Part shown: positions 35,998-48,752 of the stretch, in pieces
Layout: every line of letters starts with the position of its first letter
Position numbering within the stretch: position 1 is the first letter of the stretch
DNA from: F22 sp963678855
GTDB lineage: Bacteria; Bacteroidota; Bacteroidia; Bacteroidales; Bacteroidaceae
Length of the DNA stretch: 64,000 nucleotides
NCBI GenBank assembly: GCA_963678855.1
Contig: OY787448.1
Span: forward strand, 1,426,001-1,490,000
Direction of reading: 5' to 3'
The notes under the pieces: model-generated
Database searches by the model: none
Told to the model about the DNA's origin: nothing
The model's input: the letters and a program-made list of their open reading frames with translations, nothing else
Translations under genes and position numbers: made by a program

Positions 35998-36630
35998 TTA
36001 GAATGTATATGCTACAGCAAATTGCCAGTGGTTCTCAGATTTTGAACTAATGACTCGGCCAACTGTTTGGGCTGCACCACTCAACACCGTTGTTTCCTCT
36101 GTATCGTCCAAAGGCACGTGATAATTTAGGGTAAACTGCAAGTGTCTTAATAGCTTTACACCAACACCTATATTAGCTGAAAGTGTATTATTTTTGAATT
36201 TATAGAGACGTTCACCAACAGTACCATCTACTGTAGCATCATCGTCATTCAAACCAAAACCAAATTGTGGTCCAGCGAAAACAAATGCACTCGCCGTGCT
36301 ACCTAGCCCAAAACCATAACGAGCATTGATTGGAATTTCTAATGAACGGCGCTTTATTGTAGCACTCTCTACATCAGTATTTACTTCACTACCAGTTTGC
36401 GAAAAAAGAAGAGCTCCATCAAATGAAAAGCCCAGCATAGGGATAGTGACTTCGGCCATAGGACCAATAAAGAACCCTGTGTAGCTTTTGTTGTTCACTT
36501 CTTTATAGTCTGCCTTGTTAAAATCAAGACCACCACGTACACCAAACTTGATGAGCTGCGCTGAAGCGGGAAGTGAAACCATGGCTACTACCACAATTAG
36601 CGCCACAGATAAGATTCGATTCATCTTCAT
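35998..36630 (-). CDS. Outer-membrane beta-barrel protein (porin family, PorT-like)
   Basis: The 210-residue product has a signal peptide (about 1-25, ending PASAQ) and alternating beta-strands ending FAVAYTF. It includes FGVRGGLDFN near the start and the late FTLNYHVPL. This is the small 8-strand barrel class common in Bacteroidota. Function is unknown. Two nearby ATG codons (36630, 36624) are possible starts. It is upstream of priA in a probable two-gene unit. Confidence 0.85.
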   Translation of the reverse strand: MKMNRILSVALIVVVAMVSLPASAQLIKFGVRGGLDFNKADYKEVNNKSYTGFFIGPMAEVTIPMLGFSFDGALLFSQTGSEVNTDVESATIKRRSLEIPINARYGFGLGSTASAFVFAGPQFGFGLNDDDATVDGTVGERLYKFKNNTLSANIGVGVKLLRHLQFTLNYHVPLDDTEETTVLSGAAQTVGRVISSKSENHWQFAVAYTF

Positions 36631-36662
36631 AACTGAATACAATTTAAAGTGATTATTTACGG

Positions 36663-36670
36663 CAAAGATA
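36663..36670 (-). promoter_or_regulatory. -7 box for the barrel protein and priA
   Basis: TATCTTTG on the minus strand, 32 bp before the ATG at 36630. Confidence 0.5.
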
Positions 36671-36692
36671 AAGAAATCCCTGAAACTTTTAC

Positions 36693-36700
36693 TACCTTTG
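36693..36700 (+). promoter_or_regulatory. -7 box for the M24 aminopeptidase
   Basis: TACCTTTG, 33 bp before the ATG at 36734; divergent to the box at 36663. Confidence 0.5.
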
Positions 36701-36733
36701 TGGGAATAATATACAAACCTAAAATTAAAAGCT

Positions 36734-38107
36734 ATGTTTGCAGCCAACACGTATATACAGCGTAGAGCGACGCTTCAAAACGCTATAAAACAGGGCATAT
36801 TGCTATTTCTAGGCAATGATGACCAAGGTCTACATTACGAAGATAACTGTTTCCGTTATCGCCAAGATTCTACTTTCCTTTATTACTTCGGCATCAGTGC
36901 TGCTGGCCTTGCTGCGGTAATCGACGTAGACAATGACCGCACCATCTTATTTGGTGATGAGTTGACTATGGATCATATCGTATGGATGGGTGTACAGCCT
37001 ACTCTTGCATCTAAAGCAGCATCTGCTGGTGTGCTTGATGTACGTCCAAGTAGTGAATTAGCAACCTATCTTGCAGATGCACAAAAGAAAAGCCAACCTA
37101 TTCATCATTTGCCAGTTTATCGTCCTGAGCATGCAATAAAGTTTAATTACTTATTGGGAGAACCTCTTGGTCAACAACCAGCATCTATCCCTATGATTCA
37201 AGCTATTGTTAAGCAACGTAACATAAAGAGCGATGAAGAAATTGTAGAACTTCAACGTGCTTGTGAAATTACTGCCGATATGCATATTGAAGCGACCAAA
37301 GCCATCGCTGCAGGTAAATTTGAATATGAGATATCTTCATTGATGGAGTATATCGCCCAAAGTCAAGGTGCCTCTTTGTCTTTCCCTACAATTGCGACTA
37401 TCAACGGACAAACCTTGCATAACCACTACCATGGCAATCGCTGTGAAGAAGGACGTTTATTCCTTATTGACGCAGGTGCCGAGGTGGAATCAGGATATGC
37501 AGGCGATATGTCGTCTACCGTACCTGTAAGCAAGACATTCACGCAACGTCAACGTGCCGTTTACGAGATTCAAAACCGCATGCACCACCGTGCAGTAGCA
37601 GGCATTAAGCCAGGTGTAGCTTTCAAGGAACTACATTTTGAAGCTGCTCGTGCCCTTACAGAAGGCATGAAAGAGCTAGGTTTGATGAAAGGTGATGTAG
37701 AAGCAGCAGTACAAGCTGGTGCACATGCACTGTTCTTTCCTCACGGGCTTGGCCATATGATGGGGCTAGATGTGCACGATATGGAGAACTTCGGTGAAAA
37801 ATGGGTTGGTTACGCTGGTGAAGAAAAGAGCACGCAGTTTGGTCTTAAATCTTTGCGCCTAGCGACTCCACTAGAAGTAGGCAATGTACACACTATCGAA
37901 CCAGGTATCTATTTCATCCCAGACTTAATTGATAAATGGAAAGCTGAAAAGATCAATGCCGACTTTATCAATTACGATGAGGTAGAAAAGTATAGAGATT
38001 TTGGCGGCATCCGCAACGAAGAAGATTACCTTGTCACTGAAGATGGTTACCAAATGCTTGGTAAGAAGATTCCTTTAACTCCAGAAGAAGTAGAAGCACT
38101 ACGCTAA
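36734..38107 (+). CDS. pepP: Xaa-Pro aminopeptidase P family (M24B)
   Basis: The 457-residue enzyme has an N-terminal creatinase-like domain (about 1-160) and a C-terminal pita-bread metal domain. The five metal ligands are visible in LIDAGAEVESGYAGDMSSTVP (two Asp), HGLGHMMGLDVHD (His), TIEPGIYF (Glu) and GGIRNEEDYLVTEDG (Glu). It removes N-terminal residues that precede proline. It is a single gene ending at a strong hairpin terminator. Confidence 0.93.
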   Translation: MFAANTYIQRRATLQNAIKQGILLFLGNDDQGLHYEDNCFRYRQDSTFLYYFGISAAGLAAVIDVDNDRTILFGDELTMDHIVWMGVQPTLASKAASAGVLDVRPSSELATYLADAQKKSQPIHHLPVYRPEHAIKFNYLLGEPLGQQPASIPMIQAIVKQRNIKSDEEIVELQRACEITADMHIEATKAIAAGKFEYEISSLMEYIAQSQGASLSFPTIATINGQTLHNHYHGNRCEEGRLFLIDAGAEVESGYAGDMSSTVPVSKTFTQRQRAVYEIQNRMHHRAVAGIKPGVAFKELHFEAARALTEGMKELGLMKGDVEAAVQAGAHALFFPHGLGHMMGLDVHDMENFGEKWVGYAGEEKSTQFGLKSLRLATPLEVGNVHTIEPGIYFIPDLIDKWKAEKINADFINYDEVEKYRDFGGIRNEEDYLVTEDGYQMLGKKIPLTPEEVEALR

Positions 38108-38114
38108 ACTAATA

Positions 38115-38165
38115 ATAAAGAGGCATGAAGGCCATATACTATATTTGGTCAACATGCCTCTTTAT
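38115..38165 (+). terminator. Terminator after pepP
   Basis: A perfect 13-bp stem (ATAAAGAGGCATG and its complement) with a 25-nt loop, followed by ATTTTC. Confidence 0.7.
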
Positions 38166-38189
38166 ATTTTCAACGATAGAACTACTAAT

Positions 38190-38372
38190 ATGGCAAAACA
38201 TCAATGTAACACCTGCTCTATGCGGGCTAAGTATAATCAAAATCCACAATCACTACTCGGACGCTTTTGGAGATGGCATATAAAATTCTGTCCTGGATGG
38301 AAAGCCTATATGAAAGATCTTTCTGAAGAAGAGAGAGAAAAAATTATTGTTCGTTACGAACTGAAGAAATAA
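38190..38372 (+). CDS. Small cysteine-containing protein of unknown function
   Basis: The 60-residue product starts MAKHQCNTCSMRAKY, with a CxxC pair at 6-9 and a third Cys in HIKFCPGWKAYM (about 34). A basic, Trp-rich middle (RFWRWHIK) is followed by an acidic-basic tail. It looks like a small conserved Bacteroidota protein, possibly metal-binding, but it is not recognised. The ATG at 38190 is chosen because the longer alternative at 38145 starts inside the pepP terminator. Confidence 0.6.
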   Translation: MAKHQCNTCSMRAKYNQNPQSLLGRFWRWHIKFCPGWKAYMKDLSEEEREKIIVRYELKK

Positions 38373-38408
38373 TACTGTAATATTTCAGCAAAAAAGAGCA
38401 CAAAAAAA

Positions 38409-38431
38409 AGGTTGCCTTAAAAAGACAACCT
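38409..38431 (-). terminator. Terminator after the tRNA-Asn cluster
   Basis: AGGTTGCCTT against AAGACAACCT with one weak pair, followed on the minus strand by eight T. Confidence 0.65.
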
Positions 38432-38437
38432 CTATTG

Positions 38438-38511
38438 CTCTCCCTCTTGGACTTGAACCAAGGACCCTCTGATTAACAGTCAGATGCTCTAACCAACTGA
38501 GCTAAGGAAGA
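38438..38511 (-). tRNA. tRNA-Asn(GTT), copy 3
   Basis: A 74-nt cloverleaf. The acceptor TCTTCCT pairs with AGGGAGA, the D-arm is TAGCTCAGTTGGTTAGAGC, the anticodon loop CTGTTAA carries GTT, and the T-arm is CTTGGTTCAAGTCCAAG. CCA is not encoded. It is identical to the two copies upstream. Confidence 0.96.
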
Positions 38512-38547
38512 ATAAAAATAAAATAAGAGCTAGACTTGCTAGCGTTG

Positions 38548-38621
38548 CTCTCCCTCTTGGACTTGAACCAAGGACCCTCTGATTAACAGTCAGATGCTCT
38601 AACCAACTGAGCTAAGGAAGA
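38548..38621 (-). tRNA. tRNA-Asn(GTT), copy 2
   Basis: Identical in sequence to the copies on either side. The short spacers contain GCTAG-type inverted repeats. Confidence 0.96.
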
Positions 38622-38660
38622 ATATTAGAAAAAAAAGAGCTAGTCTTTACTAGCGAAAAG

Positions 38661-38734
38661 CTCTCCCTCTTGGACTTGAACCAAGGACCCTCTGATTAAC
38701 AGTCAGATGCTCTAACCAACTGAGCTAAGGAAGA
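38661..38734 (-). tRNA. tRNA-Asn(GTT), copy 1
   Basis: First gene of the three-copy cluster, nearest the promoter box at 38756. Same 74-nt sequence as the others. Confidence 0.96.
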
Positions 38735-38755
38735 ATGTTTTTTCTAAATGCGATG

Positions 38756-38763
38756 CAAAAGTA
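38756..38763 (-). promoter_or_regulatory. -7 box for the tRNA-Asn cluster
   Basis: TACTTTTG on the minus strand, 22 bp before the first tRNA, with CTTG 20 nt upstream as a weak -33. Confidence 0.55.
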
Positions 38764-38787
38764 CTAGGTTTATTTGAAATATCCAAG

Positions 38788-38795
38788 TATATTTG
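38788..38795 (+). promoter_or_regulatory. -7 box for the PfkB kinase gene
   Basis: TATATTTG, 17 bp before the ATG at 38813. Confidence 0.5.
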
Positions 38796-38812
38796 CAGAA
38801 AAATTTTTGTGC

Positions 38813-39796
38813 ATGAAAAAAATTATTGGACTAGGCAATGCGCTGACGGATGTATTGGTCCGTCTAGAAAATGACTCAACTCTTAAAACGCTGCAACTAC
38901 CAAAAGGAAGTATGCAGCTGATAGACAGCGAGTTATACAAAACAATCAGTACGCAAAGAGCCCAACTAAAAGAAGAAAAAGATGCAGGAGGATCGTCTGC
39001 AAATACAATTCGTACACTAGGACTACTTGGTGTACAAAGCGCTCTTATTGGTAAAATTGGAGAAGACGCTGATGGTGTTTTTTATCAGAACGCATTGAAA
39101 GAATGTCAAGTTAAACCATTCTTAACTATTCATAAGCAACTACCTTCAGGTGTATGCTCAGCATTTATCTCACCAGATGGTGAACGTACAATGGCGACTT
39201 TCTTGGGAGCATCTAGTACATTATCTGCTGAGGATCTAACTCCTGAGATGTTTGCTCACCAAGATTATCTATATATCGAAGGATATATGGTACAAAATCA
39301 CGACATGATGCGCCAGGCCTTGTCGTTGGCGAAGCAAGCAGGTTTACAAATCTGTCTTGACTTAGCTAGCTACAATATCGTTGAAGAAGACAAAGAGTTT
39401 TTTATGGAGATATTGGAGCATGATTTGGACATTATTTTCGCTAATGAAGAAGAATCTATCGCGCTGACTGGCCTACAACCAGAAGAGGCTGTGCAAGAAA
39501 TTGCCAAGAAATGCAACATCGCCATTGTGAAAGTTGGTAAAGATGGTGCCTTGATTGCTCGTGGCGAAGAACTAGTACGCGTACAAGCATTCCATGTACA
39601 AGATGTATTAGATACGACTGGTGCAGGTGACAGCTTTGCTGCTGGCTTTATGTATGGCCTTGCTCATGAATACGACCTTGCCCGTTGTGGCGAACTAGGT
39701 GCTTTGATGGCCAGTCTCGTTATTCAAGACATGGGGGCATCGCTATCGACAGCTCATATTGAGCAAGTCAAAGCACACATCGCTACCTGGAATTAA
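38813..39796 (+). CDS. PfkB-family sugar/nucleoside kinase (adenosine kinase-like)
   Basis: The 327-residue product starts at the ATG at 38813 (MKKIIGLGNALTDVLVRLEND). It has the N-terminal glycine motif (GGSSANTIRTLGLLG, about 61-75) and the C-terminal catalytic motif LDTTGAGDSFAAGFMYG (about 268-284). PfkB enzymes phosphorylate sugars or nucleosides with ATP; the N-terminal GLGNALTDVL resembles the adenosine kinase branch, but the substrate is not certain. The protease gene follows after 70 bp. Confidence 0.9.
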   Translation: MKKIIGLGNALTDVLVRLENDSTLKTLQLPKGSMQLIDSELYKTISTQRAQLKEEKDAGGSSANTIRTLGLLGVQSALIGKIGEDADGVFYQNALKECQVKPFLTIHKQLPSGVCSAFISPDGERTMATFLGASSTLSAEDLTPEMFAHQDYLYIEGYMVQNHDMMRQALSLAKQAGLQICLDLASYNIVEEDKEFFMEILEHDLDIIFANEEESIALTGLQPEEAVQEIAKKCNIAIVKVGKDGALIARGEELVRVQAFHVQDVLDTTGAGDSFAAGFMYGLAHEYDLARCGELGALMASLVIQDMGASLSTAHIEQVKAHIATWN

Positions 39797-39866
39797 TTCA
39801 ATCATTCATTGTGCTGCATAGGACTGCTATATGCAGTGCCTACTAAGCACCTAAGACACAGAGACA

Positions 39867-41549
39867 ATGAAAAGAAAGCATTTGGGACTGCGTGTCCTCC
39901 TACCATCTACTGTAATTGCAGCCTTATTGGTTATCTTTACAGCAGCTAGTGACCACAACTTTAAAGTGGCACAGAATATTAGCATATTCAATAGCGTATT
40001 GAAAAACGTAGATTTGTTCTATGTAGATACCATTGATGTAGACAAGACTGTGGGTACAGGTATAAACGCCATGCTAAACTCACTAGATCCTTACACGACT
40101 TACTTCCCAGCAGAAGATGATGGTCAACTTCAACAGTTGCTTAAGAATGCTTATGGAGGAATTGGCTCTATTATCACATATAGCTCTAAGACAAAGCAAA
40201 CGATGATTGCTGAGCCTTATGAGGGCATGCCTGCTCAGGAAGCTGGGCTCAAGGCTGGAGATATATTAATCAAAATAGACAGTATCTGGTTGCAAGGTAA
40301 AACAAGTAGTGATGTCAGCAAATTGCTTCGTGGTCCTAGTGGTACTGGCTTTACGCTACATGTTCAACGTCCTGGCAAAACTGATACAATAGCTATTCCT
40401 ATTGTTCGTCGTAATATCGCCCTACCTACTGTACCTTACTATGGCATGCGAGCAGATAGTATTGGGTATATTCAACTATCTACTTTCACCGGAGAGCCTG
40501 CAAAGGCATTCCGCAAGGCATTGATGTCTTTAAAAGATGAAGGCATGAAAGGCTTGGTAATTGACCTACGTAATAATGGCGGAGGCCTAGTAGATCAAGC
40601 TGTTGAAATTGCTAACTACTTTGTTCCTGCAGACGAGGTCATTGCAAGTACTAAAGGCCGTGACAAGCGCATGAATAATAGCTACAAGACAACTAAGCGT
40701 CCTCTTGTACCAGAACTTCCAGTAGCAGTATTGGTTAATAGTGCTTCAGCATCGGCTTCTGAGATTCTATCTGGTGCTTTCCAAGACTTAGACCGTGGTG
40801 TAGTCATTGGCACGCGTACATTTGGTAAAGGTCTAGTTCAATCCACTCGTCGACTGCCTTATGGTGGTACTCTTAAAGTAACCACAGCTAAGTATTACAC
40901 CCCTAGTGGTCGTTGTGTACAAGCTATTGACTACTCACACCGCAATGAAGACGGTAGCGTGGGGCGTATCCCAGACAGTCTTACACATGTATTCCATACA
41001 CGAAACGGACGTAAAGTAAGAGATGGTGGTGGTATCACACCTGACATCAAAAAAGAAGCTCCACGCATGCCTAACATATTATATTATATGGTGCGTGACC
41101 AAATCTTCTTTAACTTCGCCACTGCCTATTGTCAAGCACATAGAACGATAGCTGATGCAAAAGACTTCGTGATTGACGATGACACTTACAAAACATTTAA
41201 AGACTCAGTGATTAGTGCCGACTTTACATATGACGCACAATCAAAGAAGATACTTAAACAGTTAAAAGAAGCAGCTGAGTTTGAAGGATATGCGAAAGAT
41301 GCGGCTCCAGAACTAAAAGCACTTGAAGCGAAACTTAAACACGATCTTAAGAAAGATCTAGACATCTTTGCTACACCTATCAAGAAGATGTTAGCTATTG
41401 AAATTATCAAGAGATACCACTATCAAAAAGGTGGCATTATTGAGACCTTGAAAAACGATAGCATCTTAATGCGTGCAGAAGAAATACTTAAAAATCCAGC
41501 TGAATATAAAGCGACTCTATCAAAAAAGGTAGAGAATGAAACAAAATAG
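39867..41549 (+). CDS. S41 C-terminal processing peptidase (Ctp)
   Basis: The 560-residue product has an N-terminal signal/anchor (about 9-27), a PDZ domain (about 95-180, YGGIGSIITY and GMPAQEAGLKAGDILIKID) and the S41 catalytic core with the serine in VLVNSASASASEILSGA (about 289-305) and the lysine in GTRTFGKGLVQ (about 314-324). Ctp proteases trim C-termini of envelope proteins. An IS remnant begins shortly after the stop. No frameshift. Confidence 0.94.
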   Translation: MKRKHLGLRVLLPSTVIAALLVIFTAASDHNFKVAQNISIFNSVLKNVDLFYVDTIDVDKTVGTGINAMLNSLDPYTTYFPAEDDGQLQQLLKNAYGGIGSIITYSSKTKQTMIAEPYEGMPAQEAGLKAGDILIKIDSIWLQGKTSSDVSKLLRGPSGTGFTLHVQRPGKTDTIAIPIVRRNIALPTVPYYGMRADSIGYIQLSTFTGEPAKAFRKALMSLKDEGMKGLVIDLRNNGGGLVDQAVEIANYFVPADEVIASTKGRDKRMNNSYKTTKRPLVPELPVAVLVNSASASASEILSGAFQDLDRGVVIGTRTFGKGLVQSTRRLPYGGTLKVTTAKYYTPSGRCVQAIDYSHRNEDGSVGRIPDSLTHVFHTRNGRKVRDGGGITPDIKKEAPRMPNILYYMVRDQIFFNFATAYCQAHRTIADAKDFVIDDDTYKTFKDSVISADFTYDAQSKKILKQLKEAAEFEGYAKDAAPELKALEAKLKHDLKKDLDIFATPIKKMLAIEIIKRYHYQKGGIIETLKNDSILMRAEEILKNPAEYKATLSKKVENETK

Positions 41550-41639
41550 ACACATCAAACATCTTATCGACCTAGGACATCAAGGGATCAAATCGAATGC
41601 TTTATCCGATAACACGATTATTCCATCAGTATACCAGAT

Positions 41640-42270
41640 AAGAGGAAGTCGAGAGGTTTGAAAGACTACAAAAGCTGTATTCGATCATCTGATTAAGATG
41701 CGCATAGAATATATGGTTCCTGTTTATACTCTCTTTGCCTCACAGCCATTCTTAAAGCTTTAATTGGCCTTTGTGCTGTTAGGTCTTTAGAAAGATGATA
41801 TCCTAATACCTTTCTAGAATAGGTATCGATGACTAATGATTGATACAAAGCTTTGCCCTGAGTTTGGATATAAGTAATATCAGAAGCACAAATCTGCTCT
41901 GGCCTATTGGGTACAATTCCTACTATAAGGTACTATACTTATGAAACATATGCTTGGAATTAGTCGTCTTGTGATATTGAATCAATAAATGATTAGCGCG
42001 CAATATCGCAAATAGTTTGTCACGACCTACATGGAGCTTGGAAAGATCAACTTGTAGCAAGTAGTATAGTTTACGCCTAGCAACACGAGGCATGCGATGA
42101 CGGACACCGAGAACCATGTCAATGACTTGGCTCGCTATTTCTTGATGAGTGCGAACCAGCCAAAAAGAGCGATAATACGTCTGAGGGCAGACACCGAACA
42201 ACCGACAAAGAAAATTTATTGGTTTGCCTTTTTCTTTGTTGTACTCTTGGATTGCTCGGGGAATTGTTTA
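41640..42270 (-). pseudogene. IS3-family transposase orfB (DDE integrase), frameshifted
   Basis: Reading the minus strand, one frame gives the N-terminal part with FLCRLFGVCPQTYYR and PRVARRKLYYLL up to about 41925. A one-base shift then continues with VPNRPEQICASDITYI and VIDTYSRKVLGYHLS, which hold the first two Asp of the DDE triad. A further shift and stops remove the final Glu region. It cannot make a functional transposase. Confidence 0.85.
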
Positions 42271-42650
42271 TTTTCGCAAATCTAAGTCATGTTCGCGATC
42301 AATTATAGTTGTCAACTTGTCGAGAACACAACTTTCTCCTCGGCATTCTCTAGTTCGAATTTTAAGAAGTCATTTTGACTCTTAAGAATATGGACTTTCT
42401 CCTCTAATTCTTTTATTCGTTGAGTAGGTGTTTTTCTCATACAGATACCAGTTTTGTTATTCTGCTCATAAATACTAAATTTTGACAACCAACGACGCAA
42501 AGTTGTTTCAGATTGTATGTCATATTTAGGACATACAGGACAAAAAACGATCTCACCACGTTCTACTTCACCTACTACGGATAATTTTAAAGACATTGGA
42601 TAGTCTTTCATTGTACGGCGTACACACTTTTTCGAGCTTGAATCTAACAT
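42268..42650 (-). pseudogene. IS3-family orfA, frameshifted near its 3' end
   Basis: The first 112 codons form an orfA-like product: a helix-turn-helix (MSLKLSVVGEVERGE and ETTLRRWLSKF) and a leucine-zipper-like tail (RIKELEEKVHILKSQNDFLKFELE). After a premature stop at 42312 the expected C-terminus (IDREHDLDLRK, stop at 42268) continues in another frame. Confidence 0.75.
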
Positions 42651-42700
42651 AATTGAAACATATTGTGTAACGCTATGTTAGGACGGGACATAATGTGAGA

Positions 42701-42770
42701 CCACATATGAGTAACGACATGAAAACTCCAGGATATATATACTGGACTTATAGTGAGTTCTCAAATGTGG
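42701..42770. repeat. Imperfect inverted repeat beside the IS remnant
   Basis: CCACATATGAG at 42701 and CTCAAATGTGG at 42760 are near-complementary, with an inner TCCAG/CTGGA pair. It could be a hairpin or an IS end; origin unclear. Confidence 0.35.
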
Positions 42771-42909
42771 AAAGATAGATACTTAAAACAGAAATAAAAG
42801 AATGAAATAGTAAACATCCCGCTTTTTGTATACCTAAACCTTATGATGAAGTCTATATCAACTGTAAGTATATAAGTGCACAGTTTACTTTAAGTTTTCA
42901 ATAAAATGC

Positions 42910-43007
42910 CGTCAGTCGTTCTAGGCGTACGATGACATCATCGTAGGCGTGCGTTGATATTATTGTACGCGTGCGTTGATATCAACGTAGGCGTACAATG
43001 ACTGACG
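42910..43007. repeat. 22-bp tandem array of alternating palindromes
   Basis: Units of 22 bp start at 42922, 42944 and 42966, with a shorter one at 42988. Each begins TAGGCGT or TACGCGT and contains a palindrome such as CGATGACATCATCG or CGTTGATATCAACG. The block as a whole is also an imperfect inverted repeat: its left end CGTCAGTCGTTCTAGGCGTA is complementary to its right end with only a few mismatches. There are no unique spacers, so it is not CRISPR. Confidence 0.85.
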
Positions 43008-43090
43008 AAATATAATAAAAGCATTACATGTCACTAGATAAGCCTAAATCTACATTTGGATAGATTATCAATGCCCTGTGCAAAAAGAAA

Positions 43091-43183
43091 GGGTTATACA
43101 CTTACCTGTGCATAACCCCTGTGTATTATGTTGATAACAAACATAGTTGATGACAATTGGTATGTGCTTCTATTACACATACC
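43091..43183. repeat. Two short hairpins between the array and the 5S terminator
   Basis: GGGTTAT/ATAACCC (43091-43117) and GGTATGTG/CACATACC (43159-43183). Both are followed by CCCCTG. No gene is seen between 42771 and 43197. Confidence 0.5.
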
Positions 43184-43197
43184 CCTGCATAAATAAC

Positions 43198-43230
43198 AAA
43201 AGCCTCCGAGAAATTCATCTCGAAGGCTTT
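43198..43230 (-). terminator. Terminator of the rRNA operon
   Basis: An AAAGCCTCCGAG stem against CTCGAAGGCTTT with one weak pair and an 8-nt loop, just after 5S. It is followed on the minus strand by TTTTGTTATTT. Confidence 0.75.
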
Positions 43231-43238
43231 CAAAAAAA

Positions 43239-43347
<109 letters not shown>

Positions 43348-43409
43348 AATAAGGTAGACATATAATACAAACCATTTTCACTGTAAAATGACAAACATAC
43401 ACTAGAAGA

Positions 43410-46288
<2,879 letters not shown>

Positions 46289-46454
46289 TATACTTTCTAG
46301 TGTTGCCACTAGAACGCTCGTATAAATTTGTTACTTTACGGTTATCAATAAATCATTGCTGATTTACAATAACAGAAAATTGGTTTGTACAATATGTCAA
46401 AGATCAAAGTGAATAATGCCTTTAATCATTGCTGATTAAGATAGTTATTCGGTG

Positions 46455-46528
46455 TGGAGAATATCGGATTCGAACCGATGACCCCCTGCGTGCAAGGCAG
46501 GTGCTCTAGCCAGCTGAGCTAATCCCCC
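46455..46528 (-). tRNA. tRNA-Ala(TGC)
   Basis: A 74-nt cloverleaf in the 16S-23S spacer. The acceptor GGGGGAT pairs with ATTCTCC (two G-T pairs), the anticodon loop CTTGCAC carries TGC, and the T-arm is ATCGGTTCGAATCCGAT. CCA is not encoded. Confidence 0.96.
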
Positions 46529-46532
46529 AAAG

Positions 46533-46606
46533 TAGTCCCACGCAGATTTGAACTGCGGACCTCTACATTATCAGTGTAGCGCTCTAACCAACTGAGCTAT
46601 AGGACT
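46533..46606 (-). tRNA. tRNA-Ile(GAT)
   Basis: A 74-nt cloverleaf. The acceptor AGTCCTA pairs with TGGGACT and the anticodon loop CTGATAA carries GAT. It lies 4 bp upstream of tRNA-Ala in the rRNA spacer; the Ile-Ala order is usual. Confidence 0.96.
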
Positions 46607-46760
46607 AGTTCAAAATAATCTGCTGTAGTAAGTGGCACTCAGCTTCATACTTTCTCAATATATAATCAACACAACAACAAGCAAGTGTACAAGTAATCAT
46701 TAAACCGATTACAAGTATAATCAACTTGACACCTAAAATAGGTCAGTAAGTCATCTCTCC

Positions 46761-48283
<1,523 letters not shown>

Positions 48284-48548
48284 AAAAATATTATTTAACG
48301 ACAGACACACTAAAAGCGCGCTGTCAAAGTTGATCTGATTAATCAAGATGACCTGATTACAAGTTATTGGATTACACCTGTTTCAATATTTAAATTGACG
48401 GTTCAATAATTTTGCTATTATAAAATCATAATAGCCTTGTACTACTTGTTGTTATGTAAATATCTTCAAAGAACACTTTTCTTTTTTTCGCCTCCTCGTT
48501 GGTAGCCGGTTCGCCGTTGCAAACCTTGTTTCTTTCGGAAAGCGGATG

Positions 48549-48580
48549 CAAAGATACAAGCTTTATTCTTAAGCTCCAAA
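48549..48580 (-). promoter_or_regulatory. rRNA operon promoter, proximal
   Basis: Minus strand TTTG (48577-48580), 20 nt, TATCTTTG (48549-48556): a full match to the Bacteroidota promoter consensus, about 265 bp before 16S. Confidence 0.75.
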
Positions 48581-48720
48581 TAATCGAGCAGAAAGTTTTG
48601 AAATAAATTTTTGAAGTAAATTTCAAAAAAGCTTAATCCAAGCAAGCCATCGCAAAACTAGAGCCATTCTCGAGCGTTTTAACACCACTCTGCAATACCC
48701 TCGTTTCTGATTGCGGATGC

Positions 48721-48752
48721 AAAAGTAGTGCATTTAAACGGAACAAGCAAGA
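48721..48752 (-). promoter_or_regulatory. rRNA operon promoter, distal
   Basis: Minus strand CTTG (48749-48752), 20 nt, TACTTTTG (48721-48728). It shares the flanking word GCGGATGCAAA (plus-strand reading) with the proximal promoter. Confidence 0.6.

Larger units (their letters stand above)
41590..42705 (-). mobile_element. Decayed IS3-family insertion sequence
   Basis: Remnants of both IS3 transposase frames are present on the minus strand (orfA 42268-42650, orfB about 41640-42270), each broken by frameshifts or stops. Outer limits are estimates: terminal inverted repeats and a target duplication were not identified. The element is inactive. Confidence 0.8.

Noticed and set aside
38145..38189. 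Upstream start for the 60-residue Cys protein
   Set aside because: It sits inside the stem-loop of the pepP terminator, so it would not be a sensible initiation site.
41535..41663. 43-codon plus-strand frame overlapping the Ctp protease stop
   Set aside because: It runs into the IS3 remnant, has no recognisable motif, and is too short to support.
42910..43007. CRISPR array
   Set aside because: The units are contiguous with no unique spacers, the period is 22 bp, and no cas genes are present. The same applies to 63551-63646.
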